A stretch of DNA of 64,000 nucleotides, taken from Xiphydria camelus. Taxonomy: Eukaryota; Arthropoda; Insecta; Hymenoptera; Xiphydriidae. The translations under genes and the position numbers were made by a program. The first letter of the stretch is position 1; each line of letters begins with the position of its first letter. The stretch is from positions 16,983,276 through 17,047,275 of the forward strand of contig OY783198.1 in assembly GCA_963678675.1 (NCBI GenBank). The letters are read 5' to 3'. This document shows positions 56,253-64,000 of the stretch, in pieces. The notes beneath the pieces are model-generated. The model saw only the letters and a program-made list of their open reading frames with translations, was not told the origin of the DNA and made no database searches.

Positions 56253-56743
56253 CCTGAAACAGAAGAGTATTGGAATACTTTACACAATTAAAATTAGATA
56301 TCAAGCATACTCCGATAGTTCACTTCGCGTCTTTTGCAGTATCCCTGAATCCCTTTGGCATGATCTAAACACATGATGATAAACACAACCCAGATCCAGA
56401 AAATGTATAATACAGGTGGACACGAGAAAATGCGACCCCTTCAATCATTTACGCCAATAAACTGAAAATGTAAAACACGAGTCAAGAATGTTTACAGTTG
56501 CATTCCGGGACGTTTGTAGGTTAGAGCAGCGCGAAGGGGATTATCCGTAACTTCTAAATGGTGTCTATTTGAAAAATAGCAATTGAAAGAAAGACTTACG
56601 TTTCAACAATTAGTTGAACTCACACATCCGCTTAGGATTTCCGTGATTTTCCACAAAATGTATACAAAAGGTGGAGAAGCCTCCCTGTCTGTCATGTCCG
56701 GTTTCTATATTATGACCGGAGTGGAGCAACATCGCGCTCGAAG

Positions 56744-56835
56744 AGTCGATGGTTCAATTGGTAGAATGCAAGCATTCCCAGTTTCGAAGCATCTCGTATA
56801 TTGAAGATCGCACGTTCAAATCCCAGTAGGGTGTG
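56744..56835 (+). other. tRNA-like sequence in unit 2
   Basis: 'TCGATGGTTCAATTGGTAGA' and 'GCACGTTCAAATCCCAGTAG' correspond to the A and B boxes of unit 1, with substitutions in both. Confidence 0.6.
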
Positions 56836-57091
56836 AAAAAAAAGCGACACTCTCTACTAGGCGGCGGCACTGCACGGGCACACAGTGAAAAACCTCGGTA
56901 AAGTTATTACTGCATGCAAAATCCTACTTTATCCTTTTGCAAAATCCTACTTTATCCACTTTGTACACTGCGTGATGCCACAGTGGTACCCCAGTGGGCA
57001 CGCACCAAGACATCACTGTGATGTTTCTCAAAGTCACCGCGTGGTCCCACAGTGCCACCACTGTGAAGCCACCTGGCTATCGGGGCTAGGA

Positions 57092-57207
57092 TTAATACAT
57101 TCGATATAGAAGTCGATAATATAGGGATTAATACATTCGATAGAAGTCGATAATATAGGGATTAATACATTCGATAGAAGTCGATAATATAGATTAATAC
57201 ATTCGAT
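57092..57207. repeat. Tandem repeat, ~35-bp unit, three to four copies
   Basis: The unit contains 'gattaatacattcgatagaa' and 'gtcgataatata'. It directly follows the end of unit 2. Confidence 0.88.
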
Positions 57208-57324
57208 AGATCATTATTTACAAATTAACGATTTCGAGGTTAGATGCTTCTATCTCCCGAATTGACAGGTATCTTTACATGGGCTGAAACAATTCGTCAC
57301 AGTCATTGGAAGAGTATACTTAGA

Positions 57325-57580
57325 GAGAGAGTTAAAGGTAAAATGTCTATATGGATTTCTGTAGATGACCAAAATATAAGAAAAATCCGATGGCCTATAA
57401 ATTCGAAAGCGGTATGTTTTATTCCTCCAATATACAGCAAAGTGAAAAATGTAAGGGCTCTCTCTAGTTTATAAATCCCTTTCAAAATATCACGAGAATA
57501 ATAATTAATTGGCTCGTAATATAATATGACGAAAGAGGAAATGGAGATGGTGAAAACGGGCCATACCAAAGTAGTAAAAG
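57325..57580. repeat. Diverged copy of 44579-44850
   Basis: It is colinear with 44579-44826 and includes the first ~20 bp of the CCCAAGTAGC element end ('taccaaagtagtaaaagata'). The rest of that element is absent here. A frame across it (57244-57474) has no recognised motif. Confidence 0.7.
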
Positions 57581-57611
57581 ATATGAATAAATTCCAAAAA
57601 GTAATGAAATC

Positions 57612-58335
57612 CCCCCACAAAAACAGATTCTCTGTAAAAAAGGCGGCATGTTCATTCAGTGCCAACAAAAATTGATACGTAAAATACTTTCCAAAAAAGA
57701 TTTGAAATCAATTAAGATCGCCATGTTCAAGATTTATGTATAAAAAGTAAAAGGCATCATTTGAAAGGAAAATTATTGTAACTCGTTACTAAAAAATTCG
57801 ACTAAAAAAATTTAGGTATAAACAAATTTTCATAAAAAAGAACTTGCCGCGTTTAAGTTTTCATATTTTGTCCACTATACCGAATAATTTGCAGTACTTG
57901 GACGGTGCTAGAGTGATTCATAAATTGCACTGCCGAAGTCAAATTCAGAGAAATTCAGAAGGCCGCCGCCTGATCGGTTTCTCGTGCGACGTTCGGTATA
58001 CTGGTGGTATCATATAAGTGTATGAATTTATTTAAAATCATAAGTGCATAAACATCGAATGTAATTCTCTATAAATTTTTTATTTTGAAGGAAAAAACGC
58101 GGCAAGTTCTTTTTTATGAAAATTTGTTTATACCTAAATTTTTTAGTCGAATTTTTTAGTAACGAGATACAATAATTTTCCTTTCAAATGATGCCTTTTA
58201 CTTTTTATACATAAATCTTGAACATGGCGATCTTAATTGATTTCAAATCTTTTTTGGAGAGTATTTTACGTATCAATTTTTGTTGGCACTGAATGAACAT
58301 GCCGCCTTTTTTACAGAGAATCTATTTTTGTGGGG
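57612..58335. mobile_element. Foldback with ~235-bp arms
   Basis: 'cccccacaaaaacagattct' and its near-complement form the ends. The arms include 'ggcggcatgttcattcagtg' and 'cgccatgttcaagatttatg'. The loop (57850-58095) contains 'cactgccgaagtcaaattca' and 'gttcggtata', remnants of a CCGTATGT-family terminus. Confidence 0.87.
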
Positions 58336-58730
58336 TATTCTATACTAATTTAGGATTGCTATTCAATCGAGAAATAACGAGCGGATAAATTGAATTCGAC
58401 ACAACGGTTCGCACCGTTTAATAGTATCACAGTCATAAATACCTCGCCAATCCTTAGCTAATCCTAAGTTCTCCGAAACGGCATATTCCGGGAATATAAG
58501 CTGCGAACACCACGGTTTATACCTTTCCTGGAAATCAATTATCGGACAGATCGTCGCGAGCCATCTAATGCAGTACCCGGCTTATCCAGGTACGAGAGAG
58601 AATAGTTATTTTCGTTATTAGGGCGTGAAGCGCTGTTTCTAACGAGTGTGAAGTTTGCCGCACGAGCGAAGCGAGTACGGCAATCACACTCGTTAGAACG
58701 GCGCGAAACAACCGAATAACGAATTCTATT
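58336..58730. other. Stretch with one imperfect palindrome
   Basis: At about 58615-58725, 'cgttattagggcgtgaagcg' with 'ctaacgagtgtga' pairs imperfectly with the following sequence up to 'ccgaataacg'. No gene was seen. Confidence 0.45.
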
Positions 58731-58893
58731 TTTTGTCACTAAGTGTCAAATACGAGGTTGACGATTTCACGCACTGCGCAGGTTATTTCACGCACTGCGC
58801 AACTTTTCACGAATTGGTGTGTGAAAGATGATTTCACATGCGTCGAGGACGCCCATGAAACCGAGCATTTGACACTGAGTGACAAAAAAAAAC
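58731..58893. mobile_element. Short-arm MITE
   Basis: TTTTGTCACTAAGTGTCAAA and the complement of TTTGACACTGAGTGACAAAA bound about 160 bp. The interior has two direct 'tttcacgcactgcgca' units. Confidence 0.7.
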
Positions 58894-58906
58894 AAAACGA
58901 ATCTGC

Positions 58907-59561
58907 TAGTACTCGAGACATTGATGTGTAAATATCTCGTGAGCGGTAACTATGGAACGGAAATGTGATTGGGATTTGTGAATATTGGTATCTGTAATCG
59001 AAGTAATTTCAAACAATTTTAAATCTTATAACTGTAGAAAAATATTTTTCATTTTCACTTTCATTTAATAATGCCGCGCTTGATACAATCGGCGTATGAT
59101 AGCTAAAATAAATAAGTGAGTCTCGGAGTAGAGCCGATCGACGAGGAGTTACTCCGACTCACTTACTGTACATGGCGAACACCACTTCCATACAACATTG
59201 TTCTGCCAGATGTTGACACATCAATTACAAGTTAGAATGACTAATTGATGTGTAAATATCTGGCAGAACAATGTTGTATGGAAGTGGTGTTCGCCATGTA
59301 CAGTAAGTGAGTCGGAGTAACTCCTCGTCGATCGGCTCTACTCCGACTCACTTATTTATTTTAGCTATCATAAGCCGATTGTATCAAGCGCGGCATTATT
59401 AAATGAAAATGAAAATGAAAAATATTTTTCTACAGTTATAAGATTTAAAATTGTTTGAAATTACTTCGATTACAGATACCAATATTCACAAATCCCAATC
59501 ACATTTCCGTTCCATAGTTACCGCTCACGAGATGTTTACACATCAGTGTCTCGAGTACTAG
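58907..59561. mobile_element. Foldback with ~300-bp arms
   Basis: CTAGTACTCGAGACA and its complement form the ends. The arms are nearly identical through 'gtgattgggatttgtgaata' and 'gccatgtacagtaagtgagt'. The centre (about 59215-59250) holds a small 'acatcaatta..taattgatgt' hairpin. Confidence 0.9.
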
Positions 59562-60275
59562 TTATTAAATTAAAATCGTGATGACATCGACATGGAAAAT
59601 TAGTACAAGAGGCCTAGATAATAAGTAGTTGACTATATTCACTAGTTAGAACGATCAATTTTGAAAGGGAACTAATTATACCTACTAGTGATAAATTGAA
59701 ACAATTCATATGCATATACCGAAAAAAACCCATTTATTTATACTTGTGATAAACGTATATTTCAATATGGCTACATACTAACATATTTCGTTGGGACAAA
59801 ATATTTGTTAATTATATTAGAATGTTTCTTCATTTTTAATAATTATAGGTACATTAAAACATTTATTAAAATCAAATGGATATTTTAATAGAGAGATTTA
59901 ACAAATATCTGTTTTTTTTTCGTCCCTAACGGATCGATGCAACCGAAAAAGTGGTTATTTATTGGTTAATTCTCAGTTTTACACTTGTAAAGTTCATCTT
60001 GAGTATATTTGTAATATTGGAACTGAAAGTTAACTGAAAATCAATGTTACTTTTTACAAAATATAAACTCGAATTCAACGGAAAATAAAGTTGATTTACG
60101 GTTGCACATTGGTTCATTTTTGTCTAAGAAACCGAAATAATTCTGATATTCAAGTAAAATATTATTCAGTTTATTTTCAGCCTAGATTTTGCACAAAGCA
60201 TCCTTTCATTCGGTTGTTTCTTTTTGTTTGCATTCGATTCGAGGGATCGAAATGTTTAATTTCGAAATGCTGAAA
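59562..60275. other. AT-rich stretch
   Basis: No gene or paired repeat was recognised. Confidence 0.45.
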
Positions 60276-60277
60276 TA

Positions 60278-60845
60278 CAGGGTTACTACAAAGAATCATC
60301 GGGTTTTAAAAATATATATTTCAGAAAGTAGGTATTACAGATATAATAGTAAATGATATGTCAATAGAAAGGGAAAATATTTAAGTTTTTGAGCATATCT
60401 TTACAAATGTTTCATGTGGGCTTCTTGCTGCGCTCCCAAAGAAAAAAAATCGCACGATGTAAGAGGTCGGAAGACCTGGGAGACCACGCGAGCAATATCA
60501 AATCTTGTTCAGCACATCGGCCAATCCAACGGTGAGAGAGTTCCTCGTTTAGATATCGATGAACCTCATTATGCCAGTGAGACAGAGCTTCATCTTGTTG
60601 GAATATAAAGTTGTTAGAATCTTTTGTAAGTTGCGGAAATAACATTGCAGCGTGCATGTACCGAACTGGACTATCGTTTGGACGTATGTCGTGTGACGCG
60701 AGGAGCCCACATTGAATATTTGTAATGATATGCTCAAAAACTTGAATATTTTCCCTTTCTATTGACATGTCATTTACTATTATGTCTGTAATATTTTCTG
60801 AAATGCATATTTTAAAAACCCGATGATTCTTTTGTAGTAACCCTG
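60278..60845 (-). mobile_element. Internally deleted mariner-like element
   Basis: TA at 60276-60277 and 60846-60847 flanks inverted ends CAGGGTTACTACAAAGAATC (the right end has one inserted base). The minus strand (60768-60412) encodes a piece of transposase: 'MLFPQLTKDSNNFIFQQDEA', then 'LSHWHNEVHRYLNEELSHRW' and 'WSPRSSDL'. The QQD and the W-x-PRSxDL region correspond to the second Asp and the third acidic region of the mariner DDE/D domain, where the usual 'PPH' and 'PDLTP' are altered. The DNA-binding domain and the rest are missing, so it can move only with help from another copy. Confidence 0.85.
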
Positions 60846-60930
60846 TATACGTTTATTAATTACAAATTACAGAGTATTTCGGCCGAATATTTAGTGCTCC
60901 TGGAAATTCTTGCATTATTAATTCGGGAAA

Positions 60931-60997
60931 ATAGCGCTTCACATACGTTACACATATGCTAAAAGTATACGTATGCATAGCATATGTGAAGCGCTAT
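60931..60997. repeat. Hairpin
   Basis: 'atagcgcttcacatac' and 'catatgtgaagcgctat' form the arms around a 'gctaaaagtatacgta' centre. Confidence 0.8.
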
Positions 60998-61173
60998 TCC
61001 TTATTCATGTTCCCTGTTCCTTCATTGTGCATAAACATTGATGGTCGACGAAATATTACGCTGCATTCCGTCTATCGAGATACGTCGAGAATCTTGTCGC
61101 TCTCGATATGAAGTTTGCATCCTTTGACTACGAACCTCCCAAAGCACAACATGGCAGAGTTGAAACAACTATT

Positions 61174-61414
61174 CTGCCCAACTATGGAGAAAGGCAGTAA
61201 CTAGCAAAACAAACCGAAATGCATTTTCTGGTACCATTGAATATCTTGAATCATTTTGTACCCAAGTTTTGTACCCTTTTTTAATGTTAAAGCTAGGTTT
61301 TATTAGTAATCTGTCTTGGAAATCCTTCGGCTAAAGGCATCAAAGTTACAGTTGATTTTCCACAAGTTTGTCGGGGGGGGTTAGCAGTAACTGCCTTTCT
61401 CCATAGTTGGGCAG
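61174..61414. mobile_element. MITE, CTGCCCAACTATGGAGAAAG family, TATT duplication
   Basis: This is the second copy of the 30405-30633 element. Ends CTGCCCAACTATGG/CCATAGTTGGGCAG are flanked by TATT at 61170-61173 and 61415-61418. The interior is colinear with the other copy, plus a G-rich insertion near 61373. Confidence 0.92.
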
Positions 61415-61418
61415 TATT

Positions 61419-62237
61419 CCCGTTTCATGCAACTCCCCATTGTGTCAAATAAATATCATAACAGTTAACGAATATTTTCTTGGTCTAACAAAATGTTTAT
61501 TTCGCCATATTCAAACAAACACTTATTAACACTTTCAAACACTTATATAAATAAACTGTTTTCTCAGTTCGATTACAGAAACCACATCAGTTATAAGATT
61601 TCTAATTTATAGAAATAAGAAATACCTTTTCCATTATATAATTATTTTCCATTTCTTCCGTACGTTTGCAGGCTTTTACCTATTGTGACCTTCTATCATG
61701 GATTAGTAAGCTTCTTTAATTTTATCTGATACAGCTTAGTTAAATATTGAAACTCACAATTCCATTTCGTCGAAATAATGACTTGTGTATGGCTTCTGCA
61801 ATAACCGATTCAGTCGGTAGTTGTAGCAGAAGAGTATCGTCTCGAGTCATAAACAGAAAGTACACACTACACATATCGCTTACTTTAGTATCTCGTAGAA
61901 AATAAAAATAGGTAGAAAGATAGAAAGATACGTATACAATATAATACGCTTTATACGTGTACTTCGCAGTGAATAGGTTTCGTAGTGTACCTACTTATAG
62001 TACAAGCAAGGCGAATAAACTGACGTTGGACGTTAGCTCTTAATTTAATAAAGTGTGAGATTGAGATAATTCTCTTTCTCGATCGAAGCACAATACCTAT
62101 TATCGTACCCAATTTAACGTATTCACTCGAACGTTACAGCAATTCAGAATGCACTGAAAGTGTACACGAGCATTAAACCTATCTGCGATGGAACTCTTTT
62201 GACTAACCGGTTTTCCATTTTTGCTTTCGCAAGCCCA
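61419..62237. other. Plain stretch
   Basis: No feature was recognised apart from AT-rich sequence. Confidence 0.45.
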
Positions 62238-62360
62238 TATATTTTCAATTAAAACAAGCCACCACTCATATCTCTCTAGGTAGAAAAATATCTTTTTAAC
62301 ACGGTCTCAAATGTTGTAAAATGCTTAAGTGTCCAATAACTGGGTGGTTTACCCTATTGT
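62238..62360. repeat. Direct repeat, copy 1
   Basis: 'atattttcaattaaaacaag' through 'gtccaataactgggtggttt' is repeated at 63200-63323 in the same orientation. The 840 bp between are AT-rich, with 'gtccaattactggattgagt' near 63060 as a weak third match. Confidence 0.8.
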
Positions 62361-63199
62361 GGTATATTCAAGTAAAAATTATCAATCATCGTTCATTAAA
62401 TGATCAAGATATATCTATATTTCATTTCATAGATAACAATGACCGTTGCCGATGAGCCTGAAAAAAAGATTAATATTTTTTTCAGCACGGATAACTAAAA
62501 TATGGAAATTGAAAGGTCGAAAAAAAATAGATTCTATTGTTATCCCATTATCTACTTAGGCTTAAAAGTTATGGAATGAATGACAATTTTTTACAAACAA
62601 TTTTTACGAAAATCGATCAGTATGTGTTTTTTTGTAAATCAACAATTTAAATTAAAAACTTGAAAATCTTATAGAAATACAGTTTGAAAAACTGTTTCGA
62701 TATTTTTTATAAAAAATGCATTTGGCCCATTTTTCGCAGTTCTAGACGTTTGAAAAAAAAGTAACGTAATTGTTTTTTAATCGATACCTTGAAAACGGTT
62801 CGACAAAAAAAATTGAAAAAAATCGTAAAAGCTCTTTCAAGCAATATTAAAACATAAAAAATGTTTTTTTTAATCGGAGATGCAAAAGCTAAATGGTATT
62901 CGATTTAGCGTGGAACGCCCCATCTACACCTTCACCATTTATGCCTAGAATGCCTAGAAAGGGCAAAGATTTAAAAACGAGGAGCTGGTGAACTTGGCAA
63001 ACAATGATCGTTAAATAAATATTATCAAAAACCGTACCTGGCTTATTGATTCTTGACTGTCCAATTACTGGATTGAGTATATCAAATAACTAAGAAAATT
63101 GTACAATAACTAAGTTTTTTTGACTTGATCCCAGTTTTTTATTGTTGAAAATTATATTCTTTCCAACTGAAAATTGTAAGTTACTAGAATGTAAAGTCA

Positions 63200-63323
63200 A
63201 TATATTTTCAATTAAAACAAGCCATCACTAATATCTCTCTCTAGGTAGAAAAATATCTTTTTTACACGGTCTCAAACTTGTTAAAATCCTTGAGTGTCCA
63301 ATAACTGGGTGGTTTACCCTACT
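63200..63323. repeat. Direct repeat, copy 2
   Basis: This is the partner of 62238-62360. The end 'ccaataactgggtggtttaccct' looks like a DNA-transposon terminus, but no inverted partner was found. Confidence 0.8.
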
Positions 63324-64000
63324 TACCCGTCGAAAATGATTCGAGATCTAACGAGCCCCAATGAATAATTTCGACACTTTCAGTATTCACCCCGAGTTCA
63401 ACGCAGTCAATCCTTCCTCCTTAGTACCTATGGCATGCAAAAACTGATCGGTCGCATTGAACCACCGATTTTCACGACACTGCAATGGTATGCGCTCATG
63501 CGCGGTCGATAAAGAAGTCGATGCGGCATGAGTAAAAAAATGAATTTTTTTATGTGCCATCTGTTTGCTATTAACTGCGATACGTCGCGCTCGCGAATTT
63601 GTACGCGAAAGAAGGATACAGGGCGAAACGCTTTATCCCTCGGGGTGGGGTTCGTGGTTGCCTTCCGTTTGGCACAGCTGGAATCGGTAATACTGCGTCT
63701 AATGGGAGACTGTAGCTATGTAGTGTTGCGTGCCAAGCTGGTCTTAATAGGATGTAGAAGGCAGGTCCGGGCCCGTTGAGTGCTAAAGCACTCTGCTTTA
63801 AAACTGCGGAGACAGGTAAGGAAATGTTTAGTTTCCTATCCTTGAATAAAAACTATTGCCAAGAACTTAGGTGATCACCAATGATATATCTCAATATATT
63901 TCTGTCACAAACTCCTTTCCTTCCATTTCATAAAACTTTCTTTCTTTAATGTAACATTAGAGAAGTATTGTAAAATAATTCTCTAAACTTTGCTTGAGTA
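63324..64000. other. Unassigned sequence at the window end
   Basis: An 83-codon + frame (63528-63779) covers a moderately GC-rich stretch followed by 'gacaggtaagga', which could be a donor. I do not recognise the peptide, and no acceptor is obvious. Confidence 0.25.

Larger units (their letters stand above)
53581..57085 (-). mobile_element. CCCCGATAGC transposon, unit 2 (tandem copy)
   Basis: It follows unit 1 without a gap; the first ~18 bp of its terminal repeat are missing at the junction ('ctatcggagaactttcaccc'). It ends ACCTGGCTATCGGGG. Its content and order equal unit 1, with an offset of about 3.52 kb, and by eye the two differ only at scattered positions. Confidence 0.88.

Noticed and set aside
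1..64000. CRISPR arrays, operons, riboswitches, bacterial insertion sequences
   Set aside because: None fit. Repeats are inverted or long-period, genes have introns, and all protein remnants are of animal transposon type.

Overview
The window is nuclear DNA from an animal, almost certainly an insect. It is AT-rich and intron-bearing and holds only metazoan-type transposable elements: a LINE with an acidic/basic ORF1, Tc1/mariner, piggyBac-like and Mutator-like fragments, and two dispersed multi-copy invertebrate protein families. The LINE and mariner fragments resemble those I know from Hymenoptera, but I cannot fix the order or species. There are no operons, CRISPR arrays or bacterial genes. 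Most of the DNA is non-coding and built from nested palindromic (foldback) transposons.

Host genes: the only convincing intact host segment is one 81-bp exon at 22600-22680 on the + strand. It has textbook splice sites, and its peptide resembles the PH domain of delta/eta-type diacylglycerol kinase. The rest of the window may therefore be very large introns of that gene, filled with mobile elements.

Layout. 0-1.6 kb: diverged repeats, a decayed transposon ORF tail and a TTAA-flanked MITE. 1.7-13.2 kb: a nest, possibly one composite element flanked by GTAC. It contains a GCGAAGC-rich foldback, a giant foldback (3151-11165) and, inside its left arm, a broken multi-copy gene that is itself split by three MITEs. 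13-22 kb: foldbacks and a TA-flanked 3.8-kb element carrying a second element with a small spliced ORF. 22.6 kb: the host exon. 24.5-30.4 kb: a LINE lacking its reverse transcriptase core and hit by three DNA elements. 32.6-37.2 kb: a TTA-flanked foldback with a frameshifted zinc-finger-family pseudogene in its loop. 37.8-46.9 kb: foldbacks, piggyBac-like and Mutator-like fragments, and an element containing a 5S rRNA-like sequence. 46.9-57.1 kb: a transposon family with CCCCGATAGC ends, present as one short reversed copy and two tandem 3.5-kb copies. 57-64 kb: further foldbacks, an internally deleted mariner and plain AT-rich DNA.

Most interesting points. (1) The CCCCGATAGC elements at 50.0-57.1 kb carry three consecutive exons, with introns, of an ethanolamine kinase gene. 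This is a gene-capture ('Pack'-type) transposon; the shorter copy at 46.9-48.6 kb lacks exactly that segment. (2) The same elements carry tRNA-like A/B-box sequences and a SWIM zinc-finger fragment, and a different element carries a 5S-like promoter region. (3) About ten foldbacks from roughly 250 bp to 8 kb share CCGTATGT ends and a TA target duplication. Removing one of them, with one TA, restores the reading frame of the gene it interrupts.
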